Source: JBAJNL01 sp036881885 (lineage in GTDB: Bacteria; Pseudomonadota; Alphaproteobacteria; Holosporales; Hepatobacteraceae). Taken from it: DNA of 33,297 nucleotides. The stretch spans positions 1 to 33,297 of the forward strand of contig JBAJNL010000011.1 of NCBI GenBank assembly GCA_036881885.1, in the 5' to 3' direction. Numbering within the stretch: position 1 is the first letter of the stretch; every line of letters starts with the position of its first letter. Below the pieces are notes generated by a model, which saw only the letters and a list, made by a program, of their open reading frames with translations, did not search any database and was not told the DNA's origin. Made by a program: the position numbers and the translations under genes. Shown here in pieces: positions 16,968-24,682 of the stretch.

Positions 16968-17696
16968 TTAGGCACAGCGCACGCCCTTGTGCTGCAAAAC
17001 AGGTAGGTAGAGATCGTCTTCTGGCGCGATCACCACGCTTTCTTGCAAAGGGTTTGTGGGCGCATCTAAAAAAGTGACGCGCGGTATATCTTGCACGCGG
17101 GCGAAAGGTGTTTGCTCGGCCCCTTCCCCAATCATTAAGACGGCGGCGGCGGCAATGCTGTCAACGACATTGGTTTGTGTATGCTCGAACGGCCTTTGAT
17201 CAAGATCTTTTGTGTCGTTGTAACTATAAAGCGGCTCGAGTCCAGCCCACCCCAAGGCAATACCCACAACACCACGCCTTAGGGGTTGCGATTTGCTATC
17301 TACGATCACAACGCCCACATGGTTCAGGTCATAGGTTACCCTTAAAAAACGCCACAGGCTGGCAGCCGTTTGCATGCTATCTTGCGGCAATAAAATATAG
17401 TTATCACCCGCGTTTGAATCATCAATGCCAGCTGCTGGACACAAAATGCCATCCTTTAAGGTTAAACGCGGATGCTCGACGTTTGGGTTATAAAACACCC
17501 TATCGGCCTCACTTTGCACCAGGTCTTCTTTAAGGGCGTTTGCCCTTGGCACAAGACGCTTTTCGGCATAGCTGACTGCTTTAGCCGTGATCACGATGAC
17601 ATCTTTTTCTAAAAGAGGCGGTAGATATTCTTTTAAGACACCCTCAAGCGATTCACCCGAGGCAATTCTGTGCGTTTTAAAGACCGAAAGACGCAT
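16968..17696 (-). CDS. CofE/FolC2-like gamma-glutamyl ligase (COG1478 type)
   Basis: A 242-residue cytoplasmic enzyme of the coenzyme F420-0:L-glutamate ligase family. Family features visible are VIVITAKAVSYAEKR, NPNVEHPRLTLKDGILCPAAGIDDSNAG (metal-binding acidic cluster), LLPQDSMQTAASLWRFL, VGVVIVDSKSQPLRRGVVGIALGWAGLEPL and NVVDSIAAAAVLMIGEGAEQTP. No F420 biosynthesis gene is in the window and this class rarely makes F420. In Chlamydia a COG1478 protein was reported to replace FolC in folate glutamylation, so a folate role is the better guess. The ATG at 17696 has AGGGGGG upstream. It lies 78 bases after the lipase gene on the same strand. Family is secure; substrate is inferred. Confidence 0.85.
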   Translation of the reverse strand: MRLSVFKTHRIASGESLEGVLKEYLPPLLEKDVIVITAKAVSYAEKRLVPRANALKEDLVQSEADRVFYNPNVEHPRLTLKDGILCPAAGIDDSNAGDNYILLPQDSMQTAASLWRFLRVTYDLNHVGVVIVDSKSQPLRRGVVGIALGWAGLEPLYSYNDTKDLDQRPFEHTQTNVVDSIAAAAVLMIGEGAEQTPFARVQDIPRVTFLDAPTNPLQESVVIAPEDDLYLPVLQHKGVRCA

Positions 17697-17774
17697 ACAC
17701 CCCCCTTGTTTTATTGAAGAGGTACAAGCCTATAGAAAATTTGCCTCCTCTTCAAGAGCGGTGCTGTGTTCAAA

Positions 17775-18803
17775 TCAAGCTGCCGCAGCCGTGCACAACG
17801 GTGACTCCCTAGATTGTGCTTGCTGTATTTGCTGGATAGAGGGGTGAAGGCCCAGCTTGACCAATAGATAAACGAAGGCTTTATGCCCATGGTGCTCGAT
17901 CCACTCTTTTGTTGAGATTGGCTGTTGATCAAAAGGAAGCGTTTCTTGCGTGTACTGTTTTGGGTCGCTGAAAGAAACAACAAATGTGTCTATTTGGTGC
18001 GGATCCGCTTGTTCTGGCAACATGATCACCTGCCCCACATGACGTCCTCCTGATGAAAAGTGCTTCCACTGACCAAGCAAAGCAGTGATTCCTGATAACA
18101 GGTTAGGCGTTTTAAACTGCTGATAAACTCCATAGCATAGAGACACCAAGTCAGACCAACTCACACCACCCATCATTGGTACAAGATCGTTGGCGTGAAT
18201 AATGGTGTAAGTGCGTTCTTTTAGTGCCTTGTCATATTCTGCAGCACTGACAGAATCCAGAACCTTGAAGGGGGCAATCAAAGACACTGTCTTTAAATTA
18301 AGTTTTTTCCTCTCAAAGTGCAGAGCAGCTAACGGTAAAAGCGCAGCCCCAAGACTGTGTCCTGTTAAGTGGACCTCTACATCGCTTGCAACATTGTTTT
18401 CGCGGATCACACGGCTCATCAACTCTTCTAAATTTGGAAGCAGATCTTGAAAGCGGTTCAAAGCCCCATTGTGACACCGCTGTGCCGTTGTATGATCAAT
18501 AGCCCACAAGGCTTTTAGATCGGTTATGACATCCTTTGCTGTCGATGTTCCTTTAAACACAACAGTGATCGATTTCTTGTCCTTCGAAACCTTGATGAGC
18601 CCCTCAGCAATCTTTTCACCTGAACCAAAAGGATAAATGTTTTTATCACTGGATGCCTTGGGATCATGCGCAAGAGAGTAACTTTGCTGACATAGCTTTG
18701 CCTGGTCGCAAAAAATGTCCACTTCTTCCTTCGTAAGCGCCCCCACCACACTCGACACACAAACAAGATAAACAATTGAAAAAAGGCGCAAAAAACAAAA
18801 CAC
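17775..18803 (-). CDS. Secreted class 3 lipase (alpha/beta hydrolase)
   Basis: A 342-residue protein with a signal peptide (about 1-22, hydrophobic core LFSIVYLVCVSSVV). The lipase 3 fold is shown by VVFKGTSTAKDVITDL, the nucleophile elbow TGHSLGAAL (S150) preceded by a beta strand, the acid residue D206 in IIHANDLVPMMGG and a C-terminal HHGHKAFVYLL segment carrying the likely catalytic histidine. These enzymes hydrolyse acylglycerols or phospholipids. Export implies action in the periplasm or on host membranes, which is inferred. The CofE-like gene follows 78 bases downstream. The upstream 200 bases are very AT-rich. Enzyme family is well supported; substrate is unknown. Confidence 0.88.
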   Translation of the reverse strand: MFCFLRLFSIVYLVCVSSVVGALTKEEVDIFCDQAKLCQQSYSLAHDPKASSDKNIYPFGSGEKIAEGLIKVSKDKKSITVVFKGTSTAKDVITDLKALWAIDHTTAQRCHNGALNRFQDLLPNLEELMSRVIRENNVASDVEVHLTGHSLGAALLPLAALHFERKKLNLKTVSLIAPFKVLDSVSAAEYDKALKERTYTIIHANDLVPMMGGVSWSDLVSLCYGVYQQFKTPNLLSGITALLGQWKHFSSGGRHVGQVIMLPEQADPHQIDTFVVSFSDPKQYTQETLPFDQQPISTKEWIEHHGHKAFVYLLVKLGLHPSIQQIQQAQSRESPLCTAAAA

Positions 18804-19004
18804 AACAACAGATCACAATTCATTAAACTTAATTAAAATTTAATTTAAAAAAGAGATCTGCAATAAAAATCGATTTTAAGATTGTTTTAAGTAAAGTTTT
18901 AAAAAAGCAACCTTCGTGTCTGGCTGCTTTGTCTATAAAAAAGTGTTGTGTCTGTCACTTTCTGTGAAACGCATCAACAAAAGCTTGCCTCTTCAGAAAA
19001 AGGA
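18804..19004. other. AT-rich intergenic spacer
   Basis: About 200 bases with many A and T runs between the lipase start and the 6S RNA candidate. It presumably holds the lipase promoter (minus) and the RNA promoter (plus), but I cannot point to convincing hexamers. No gene is seen. Confidence 0.6.
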
Positions 19005-19179
19005 GCGTACAAAGGGGGTGCTGGGAGGCGCGATTGGTTTTGATCTCTGAGGCCAACGATTCCTTCACGGGAGCTGTTCCTTACAAGGTCCGTGGACCTT
19101 TTAACACGGCGCCCACCTGCTGAGCGCAGGCCCCAGGAGGATCTCAAAGCGCAAACGGCCTTCTGGCACGCTTGATCGC
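19005..19179 (+). ncRNA. ssrS: Candidate 6S RNA (SsrS)
   Basis: The plus strand folds into a long interrupted rod. The outer stem pairs 19018-19029 (GTGCTGGGAGGC) with 19158-19169 (GCCTTCTGGCAC) over 12 positions, four of them G-U; the wobbles only work on this strand. An inner stem pairs the TTTGATCTCTGAGGCC side (19038-19054) with the GGCCCCAGGAGGATC side (19128 onward), then a central bubble follows. The bubble's 3' arm holds a CCTGC/GCAGG hairpin and the motif CGGCGCCCACCTG, which I recall from alphaproteobacterial 6S RNAs. The terminal stem is GGGAGCTGT with ACGGCGCCC, capped by AAGGTCC-GT-GGACCTT. Size (150-175 nt) and layout fit 6S RNA, which binds housekeeping RNA polymerase. The ends are estimates. 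Confidence 0.75.
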
Positions 19180-19207
19180 AGCTTGGTGACTGCCCCAAGG
19201 CACACTT

Positions 19208-19783
19208 TTACGCTTGCACACCGCTGTCTAGACTTTGCTGCTCTAAGAGCTCTATCACATCTGTCACGCCTTGTTCTTTAATGTAACAAGCGGCATCTCT
19301 CTGTTGCACAAGCTTGTAAACAACGCCTGTGATCTCTTGATTGCGCCGGTGCTCTTTAAAGCCTGACTGCATCAGCAGCCACTTAAGAAACCCCTCATGA
19401 CGGTTGAGTTTTGCTTCACTAAGTTGTGTTTGCAAGGGAAGCTGAGATGCACGGTACTCAAGAAACGTTGCGAAGGCACGCGTCACACTTTTAAGCTGCC
19501 GTTCAAAGGTCATATTGGTGATCAGACGCTTTCTTTCATCTTCGCTAAGACGATGGAATACACACAAAACAGGCCCTGTGGCGCGCACCTTTGGATCGAA
19601 AATTTTGTCACACAAAAGTGGCTTCAAGTCACCCAAAAACTGGGGAGAGGGCACGTGCGTTATAATGCTGCAACCTGTGTTCTCTGACTCAAAATCAGGG
19701 TGTGCACGCAAAGCCCCCAACCATAAAACACATAACACACCCCCTAAAGACCACCCGAAAACACACAAACCTTTTTTTGGCAT
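19208..19783 (-). CDS. Small exported protein, unknown function
   Basis: About 191 residues when started at the ATG at 19783, preceded by GGGGAGAG at proper distance; the frame extends upstream to 19852 but without such a site. Residues 1-27 form a signal peptide or signal anchor (MPKKGLCVFGWSLGGVLCVLWLGALRA). The mature part has four cysteines (TGCSII, LLCDKI, LCVFHR, AACYIK) and is predicted mostly helical, with charged segments (SEDERKRLITNMTFERQLKS). I recognise no domain. It ends 28 bases from the 3' side of the convergent 6S RNA candidate. An exported protein is likely; its role is unknown. Confidence 0.65.
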   Translation of the reverse strand: MPKKGLCVFGWSLGGVLCVLWLGALRAHPDFESENTGCSIITHVPSPQFLGDLKPLLCDKIFDPKVRATGPVLCVFHRLSEDERKRLITNMTFERQLKSVTRAFATFLEYRASQLPLQTQLSEAKLNRHEGFLKWLLMQSGFKEHRRNQEITGVVYKLVQQRDAACYIKEQGVTDVIELLEQQSLDSGVQA

Positions 19784-19920
19784 AAACTGACTCTCCCCAC
19801 TTTTTTTTACCAAAATCAGATTTATTATTATGCTAAAATTTAAACAAAACAACAGTCTAATGCTTTTTGTTCAGATGCAACGCACCTTTTCTTCAGTAAT
19901 CGGCACACCTTATCACAACC

Positions 19921-19949
19921 TTGAAAAATAAGGGCCCAAACCTTAGGTT
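19921..19949 (+). promoter_or_regulatory. Candidate promoter of the tRNA-Ser gene
   Basis: TTGAAA (19921-19926), a 17-base spacer and TAGGTT (19944-19949) lie about 105 bases before the tRNA. The -10 resembles that proposed for rpsD. The spacer 19853-20055 has no convincing protein gene; an open frame that runs through it continues into the tRNA and is discarded. Confidence 0.35.
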
Positions 19950-20055
19950 ATGCAAAAGCTCTTGAAGGCTTTTAAAGAAGCTGGCATCATGGGGGGCGTG
20001 TTTAAGGCGTTTGTCTGCAAAAAATGTTTGCATGTGGTGGGCAGCGACTTTAGCC

Positions 20056-20148
20056 GGAGAGGTGGCCGAGTGGCTGAAGGCGACGGTTTGCTAAACCGTT
20101 ATACGATCTTTTTTCGTATCGAGGGTTCGAATCCCTCTCTCTCCGCCA
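20056..20148 (+). tRNA. tRNA-Ser (anticodon GCU)
   Basis: A class II tRNA of 93 bases with the CCA encoded. The acceptor arm pairs GGAGAGG (20056-20062) with TCTCTCC (20138-20144), with discriminator G. The D arm is GTGGCCGAGTGGCTGAAGGC, the anticodon arm ACGGTTTGCTAAACCGT carries GCT, the long variable arm pairs ATACGA with TCGTAT, and the T arm is GAGGGTTCGAATCCCTC. It reads AGC and AGU codons. Confidence 0.97.
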
Positions 20149-20168
20149 GATTTATACTTGGCTTTTTT
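20145..20168 (+). terminator. Possible terminator of the tRNA transcript
   Basis: GCCA at the tRNA end can pair with TGGC (20159-20162), directly followed by six T residues. The four-base-pair stem is short, so confidence is low. Confidence 0.25.
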
Positions 20169-20229
20169 GTAACCTTTATCTTACAATCTTAAAGAAGTCG
20201 TTTGTTTTCTTAAAAAAAAGAAGCCACTT

Positions 20230-20715
20230 ATGTCTCGATTGCACACAAAGAAAGACTGTCTGACGCTTATCGCCTGGATCGGTGGCCTGATGGCTGTTGG
20301 TTCGGTTCTTGGTTTTGTGACCAAAGGCAGTGTGGAAACATGGTACCTAACCCTTAACCGATCGCCTTTAACACCGCCGGATTATGTGTTTGGCATCACG
20401 TGGAGCGTTTTGTATGCCATGATTGCGGTAAGTGGTTGGCTGATCTGGCGCGCGACACCTTTTGCAGGCTTGCCCACGATCAAAAAACTTTATATCGGCC
20501 AACTTGTCTTCAACTGGAGCTGGACCCCCCTGTTTTTCACCTGCCACCTCACGGGCATTGCCTTGATTTGTCTGACTGCCATCTTGGCGTTTGTGGTGAC
20601 ACTGGTGATAAAAACTTATAAACCGCTGACCACCGCGTCGTTATTGCTGATCCCTTATGCGCTTTGGCTGTCGTTTGCAGGTTATCTTAATTTTTACATT
20701 TGGCAAGCCAATTAA
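20230..20715 (+). CDS. tspO: TspO/MBR family membrane protein
   Basis: A 161-residue protein with five predicted membrane helices of the tryptophan-rich sensory protein/translocator family, which binds porphyrins and sterols and modulates stress or tetrapyrrole responses. Family motifs are WYLTLNRSPLTPPDYVFGITWSVLY (about 37-61), the QLVFNWSWTPLFF helix and PYALWLSFAGYLNFYIW near the C-terminus. The length matches the family (about 155-165). It sits 81 bases after tRNA-Ser and converges with the photolyase gene (11 bases apart), an arrangement suggesting a light or oxidative-stress theme but not shared transcription. Family assignment is secure; physiological ligand is unknown. Confidence 0.93.
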   Translation: MSRLHTKKDCLTLIAWIGGLMAVGSVLGFVTKGSVETWYLTLNRSPLTPPDYVFGITWSVLYAMIAVSGWLIWRATPFAGLPTIKKLYIGQLVFNWSWTPLFFTCHLTGIALICLTAILAFVVTLVIKTYKPLTTASLLLIPYALWLSFAGYLNFYIWQAN

Positions 20716-20726
20716 ACGGCACCCCT

Positions 20727-22145
20727 TTAAAGGTTTTTATAGGCTTGGAGCGCCTGACCGCGCGAGGCTGCAAGGTCGATGATAGGTTGTGGATACGTTT
20801 GACCCAACACAAGGCCCGCGGCTTTTAAAACGGTGGCAGGCGCCTGCCATGGCCTGAACAGGTAACGATCGGGCAGTTTTTGAAGCTGCGGCACAAAGGA
20901 TTTGACATAGTGACCTTGTGGGTCAAACTTTTCTCCCTGACTGATGGGATTAAAAATTCTGAAATAAGGGGCTGCATCAGCGCCACAGCCAGCCACCCAT
21001 TGCCAGCTTGCGCTGTTGTTGGCAAGATCGGCATCCAACAGGCAGTCCCAAAACCAGTCCCGTCCGTGATGCCAATGAATGTTCAGATTTTTTACCAAAA
21101 AAGACGCCACCACCATGCGAACCCGGTTATGCATGTACCCTGTTTGCCACAACTGACGCATGCCTGCATCAACCAACGGATAGCCGGTTTGGCCCCGTTG
21201 CCAAGCTTTCAGCCATTTTGCGTTATGGCGCCAAGGAAAGCGATCAAATCTTGGGTTAAAGTTATCTTGATGCAAGCCTTTAAAATGGTGCAACAGATAG
21301 CAGGAAAACTCACGCCACATGATTTCACTTAGAAAATGCTCTCTGTCGGCATCGCCCGCATGCGCTGTGCCAAAACTGTTAACAGCTTCCCACACTTGCG
21401 CTGGCGACACCTCACCAAAATGCAAATGCGGCGACAAACGCGATGTATGGTTGGCCGACGGCACATCACGACCCAGCCTATAGCCGGCAAGACCTTTTTT
21501 GATAAAACTGTGCAGTCTTTCTTGCGCAGCTTTTTCACCCACTTGCCAGGTGGCCATTACCTTTTTGGCCCACGCTTTGTTTGGCGGCATCAGCTTTAAC
21601 TGCGCAAGCGATGTTTTGTTTGTGGCATCGCGCAGCAGAGTCATGTTTTTTGGCGACCGAATCGTGGGGCGCGGCGCTGACTGATACGCCCGTTTCTTGT
21701 AGGCCGTAAACACCTTATAGAAGCTACCATCATCCTTAAGCGGCCCGTCAGGCGCCCACAAAAAGCTGCTATTAAAGGCTTTGCACTGTACGTTCTTTTG
21801 TGTGCACACCCGCTGCACAGCTTGCTCTTGCGCAACATGCCAAGGCTCGTAACACTTGTTGCAAAAAACATATTGAACGCCGTGCTGTTCAATTAACTGC
21901 TCGATAATCCTTCCGGCCTTGCCCACATAAAGATTCAGTTTACCTTGAAGCGATGCATCAAGCGTCTGCAGCGTATGATAAAGCCACACCTTGCTGGCGC
22001 TGCCCATTTGAAAGACGCCCGGTGCGCAGTCGTCAAAAATATAAATGGGCAAAATGCTGCCACAACTTGCGGCCTCTGCAAGGGCGGGATTGTCAGACAC
22101 TCTTAAATCTTGCCTCAACCAAACAACTGAGATGTTTTTAACCAC
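20727..22145 (-). CDS. phrB: Deoxyribodipyrimidine photolyase (class I)
   Basis: Light-driven FAD enzyme that splits cyclobutane pyrimidine dimers. The N-terminal antenna domain begins SVVWLRQDLRVSDNPALAEA. The FAD domain shows WREFSCYLL, FDRFPWRHN, GYPLVDAGMRQLWQTGYMHNR, RMVVASFLVKNL, the DADLANNSASWQWVAGCGADAAPYFRIFNP core and KFDPQGHYVKSFVPQL, all typical of class I photolyases rather than cryptochromes. A GTG start at 22145 with AAGG upstream gives 472 residues and a normal N-terminus; an in-frame ATG at 22196 would add 17 basic residues that look unnatural. It is divergent from an SDR gene. Confidence 0.95.
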   Translation of the reverse strand: MVKNISVVWLRQDLRVSDNPALAEAASCGSILPIYIFDDCAPGVFQMGSASKVWLYHTLQTLDASLQGKLNLYVGKAGRIIEQLIEQHGVQYVFCNKCYEPWHVAQEQAVQRVCTQKNVQCKAFNSSFLWAPDGPLKDDGSFYKVFTAYKKRAYQSAPRPTIRSPKNMTLLRDATNKTSLAQLKLMPPNKAWAKKVMATWQVGEKAAQERLHSFIKKGLAGYRLGRDVPSANHTSRLSPHLHFGEVSPAQVWEAVNSFGTAHAGDADREHFLSEIMWREFSCYLLHHFKGLHQDNFNPRFDRFPWRHNAKWLKAWQRGQTGYPLVDAGMRQLWQTGYMHNRVRMVVASFLVKNLNIHWHHGRDWFWDCLLDADLANNSASWQWVAGCGADAAPYFRIFNPISQGEKFDPQGHYVKSFVPQLQKLPDRYLFRPWQAPATVLKAAGLVLGQTYPQPIIDLAASRGQALQAYKNL

Positions 22146-22255
22146 ACGCCTTGCCTTTTGACGCTTCACACCAAGACACCTTATGCCAAACCGCACAATA
22201 CGGCTAGTTTTAAAAGAAAAGAAAAATATTTCATTTTCAGCGCCTTAAGTACACA

Positions 22256-23041
22256 ATGAGACAAATGACACCAGCCAAGGTTTGCACGATGCCGCCCTTT
22301 TCCATCAAAGAGTTGACGGTTTTGATCACAGGCACCAATAAGCAAAAGGGTATTGGACGCGCTTTGGTGGAAGAGGCGCTTCAAAGAGGCGCCAAAAAAG
22401 TTTATGCCACCGCCCGTGATATCTTGCAACTGGAAGACCTTGTGGCAAACCATAAAGGAAAAGTTGTCCCCATCGCGCTAGACGTCACCGACATCAAGCA
22501 AATTCAAAAGGTCGCCATCGATACCAGCGACACACAGGTTTTAATCAACAATGCTGGCGTTTCAAGCCTCTCTGGATGCCTTACAGGCTATGACACACAA
22601 GCGGCACACCAGGAGATGGCCGTCAATTATTTTGCGCCACTCCATTTAATCCAGGCCTTTTCCAACAACCTTGTCAAAAACACACGTTCGGCCATCGTCA
22701 ATATTATATCGATTGCAGGCCTTTACCCTGCTCCGACGTATGTCACATATTCTGCATCTAAAGCCGCGCTGCGCTCTTTAACGCAGGCCCTTAGAATCGA
22801 GCTGGCGCGCCACGGACACAACATCCCCGTCTTTGGTGTTTACCCAGGCCCAATTGATACGGCCATGTTACAAAATGTTGAGACGCAAAAAGAAAAACCC
22901 TTAAATGTGGCACGCCGTGTTTTTGACGGTATGCAGCAAGGTGTTTTGGATATCACAACGGATCCGCTTTCTGACCATTTTGCAGATTTTTTAACACAAG
23001 ACGCAAACGCCCTTAACGCACTGAAGCAGACAGCTTTTTAG
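22256..23041 (+). CDS. Short-chain dehydrogenase/reductase
   Basis: A 261-residue classical SDR. The cofactor motif is ITGTNKQKGIG (about 24-34), LDVTD and NNAG mark the Rossmann fold, and the catalytic residues are the serine in NIISIAG with Y and K of YSASK (about 162-166), followed by YPGPIDT. The substrate cannot be told. The first ATG (22256) lacks a ribosome site; ATG at 22289 has AAGG upstream and gives 250 residues starting MPPFSIKELTVLITG, which may be the true start. The 3' end overlaps the convergent Cys-rich protein gene by 29 bases. Divergent from phrB. Family secure, role unknown. Confidence 0.9.
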   Translation: MRQMTPAKVCTMPPFSIKELTVLITGTNKQKGIGRALVEEALQRGAKKVYATARDILQLEDLVANHKGKVVPIALDVTDIKQIQKVAIDTSDTQVLINNAGVSSLSGCLTGYDTQAAHQEMAVNYFAPLHLIQAFSNNLVKNTRSAIVNIISIAGLYPAPTYVTYSASKAALRSLTQALRIELARHGHNIPVFGVYPGPIDTAMLQNVETQKEKPLNVARRVFDGMQQGVLDITTDPLSDHFADFLTQDANALNALKQTAF

Positions 23042-23819
23042 AGGGCTTTTTAGGGTACGGTTGCGCCTGTTTTAAGGTTGTTTGTTTGTTGTTTACACGG
23101 GTCGGGCTTGCTGCTTGTGGGGTCGCTTTTCTTTTTTTGCCCTCTTCAGCCTTTTCTTTTGTCTCAAAACGAAGCCCCTCTTCCATCTCTTGCACCAGGT
23201 TATCTGACTGCTGCGCGTCTTTTGAGCTTTTTATGATCAATGAGGCCAGCCATGCCCCAGTGGCTTTTTTGAAGTTTTTCCACCACCTTTGAAACTGCGC
23301 TGCAAACGACTGATCTTCTGGCATACAGCTTTCATTTTGATAAAAATTCAGCACATAATAAACCAAGGGTGAACGCAGGCCACGACGCTCTTTTGTAATA
23401 TCCTTTTGAGGCATATTGCAAATGTCGCGGCAATCTTGCGAGCACACGGCGTTTGTCACGCGCACAAGTCCGTGCCTTGTGGCAAAAGGCCGCAATGACT
23501 GGTGTTCAAGACAGGCCTGCTGACAGCTGTAGATACACTGTTGCCTTTGATCGGCACTGCACACAGAAGACGCTGATAACGCGGGATCTTCAACGTCAGT
23601 CGAGGAACCGGAGCGTACAGCTTTTTTTTGTTTTTGTGGCAGAAAGCTTTGCGTGATCGAGCGGTTGTTCCTTGAGGCGCGTTTTTGAGTCGCATGTGAA
23701 GGCGGGGCCCACAGGGCATTGCTTTGCATCAAAACGCCAAGCAGTACAAACGGCGTCATCCAAAGCATTGTGCGCGTTAAAAGCGCGATCCACAGTGTTT
23801 GCAAGAAGTGCTTTGTCAT
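23013..23819 (-). CDS. Secreted cysteine-rich protein with paired C-x3-C-x3-C motifs
   Basis: A 268-residue protein of unknown family. The N-terminus is a long signal or anchor (about 1-38) ending NALWAPPSHA, which resembles the LWAP cleavage region of the LRR-like protein at 11138. Cysteines are concentrated in about 88-140: CSADQRQQC, CIYSCQQAC and CSQDCRDIC, i.e. two C-x3-C-x3-C helices that could form a disulfide-braced hairpin. The last third is very basic and Lys/Gln/Ala-rich (KEKAEEGKKRKATPQ), likely disordered. It overlaps the SDR gene 3' end by 29 bases. Export is likely; function is unknown. Confidence 0.65.
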   Translation of the reverse strand: MTKHFLQTLWIALLTRTMLWMTPFVLLGVLMQSNALWAPPSHATQKRASRNNRSITQSFLPQKQKKAVRSGSSTDVEDPALSASSVCSADQRQQCIYSCQQACLEHQSLRPFATRHGLVRVTNAVCSQDCRDICNMPQKDITKERRGLRSPLVYYVLNFYQNESCMPEDQSFAAQFQRWWKNFKKATGAWLASLIIKSSKDAQQSDNLVQEMEEGLRFETKEKAEEGKKRKATPQAASPTRVNNKQTTLKQAQPYPKKPSKKLSASVR

Positions 23820-23923
23820 GAAAACCCTGCTCGTTCTGGATGGATTGTGGTCAGACGGTCTTGCATTTTAGGGCTGCAACGGGTATGCCATAAAGAAGGT
23901 ATGGTGCGTTAAAGGCGGTTTGG

Positions 23924-24682
23924 ATGCCCAGTTTGTTGCAAGAAATTAAAGAAGAACTTCAAAATGAGGCGTGGCAAAAAGCGCTGATGAAGTACGGCCC
24001 TTATGTTGCCGGCCTTTTAATCACCACGTTGCTGATCTTGGGCGGCTATCTTTGGTTTAACGCGCACCAACAAAGCAAGGCAGAGTACTTAAGCGCCACC
24101 TATGACACAGCCCTTGATGCCATTGACAAGGGTGACTTTCAAACAGCGCAACCTCTTTTAGAAAAAATTGCAAAAAAGACGGGCAATAAAGGCTATGGCG
24201 TTTTGGCGCAGTTAAGCATGGTGGCCTTGGCGCACAAAAAAGCCCTTGCAACGCTGGACCCTGAGTGGGTGGCGTATTGGAATGCCAAAGCAACCGAGGT
24301 CGTCAACCTGCTGGAAGAACGTTATGAATCTTCTTTTAGCACGTGCCTTAAGTTGGCAACAGCTTACGGATTGCTGGACTTTCCTCACTTGGTGCCGGCA
24401 AAGCACTTAGACGAGCTGCAAACGCCCCAAAGCCCCTGGTTTGGCTTGGCTGGCGAGGTGGTGTTTTTGCAAACCTTGATTCAAACCCTGCCCACCTTAG
24501 AAAAGGACGTCTTTTCGGGTAAAACACTGACAGCCCCCCTTTTAAGACAACCACAAATACTTGATGAGCGGTTTTACAAAACATTTCTCTCGCCCTTTAC
24601 CTCGGCTGATACTCGCGCGCGCCTTGAGTTTTTAACGATTGCCATGGGCCGCTCTTACCACCTGAAAGGCCAAACAGCATGA
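23924..24682 (+). CDS. YfgM-like membrane-anchored TPR-type protein
   Basis: A 252-residue protein with a short cytoplasmic N-terminus (LLQEIKEELQNEAWQKALMKYG), a single membrane helix (about 29-48, VAGLLITTLLILGGYLWF) and a periplasmic helical repeat region containing TPR-like pairs (AEYLSATYDTALDAIDKGDF, YGVLAQLSMVALAHKKAL). This is the layout of YfgM, a periplasmic chaperone-associated partner of the Sec translocon. The stop overlaps the bamB start (ATGA at 24679-24682), showing translational coupling, as in the yfgM-bamB order of other proteobacteria. Topology and context make the call; sequence similarity to YfgM is remote. Confidence 0.75.
   Translation: MPSLLQEIKEELQNEAWQKALMKYGPYVAGLLITTLLILGGYLWFNAHQQSKAEYLSATYDTALDAIDKGDFQTAQPLLEKIAKKTGNKGYGVLAQLSMVALAHKKALATLDPEWVAYWNAKATEVVNLLEERYESSFSTCLKLATAYGLLDFPHLVPAKHLDELQTPQSPWFGLAGEVVFLQTLIQTLPTLEKDVFSGKTLTAPLLRQPQILDERFYKTFLSPFTSADTRARLEFLTIAMGRSYHLKGQTA

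Noticed and set aside
18974..19198. Minus-strand 74-codon open frame over the 6S candidate
   Set aside because: Composition is atypical and the region is explained by RNA structure that favours the plus strand.
19950..20192. Plus-strand open frame of 80 codons
   Set aside because: It reads straight through tRNA-Ser; the distal part is the usual artefact of translating a tRNA. No ribosome site.
20716..20740. CCTTTAAAGG followed by TTTTT as a tspO terminator
   Set aside because: The palindrome leaves no room for a loop and the stem would be too short.
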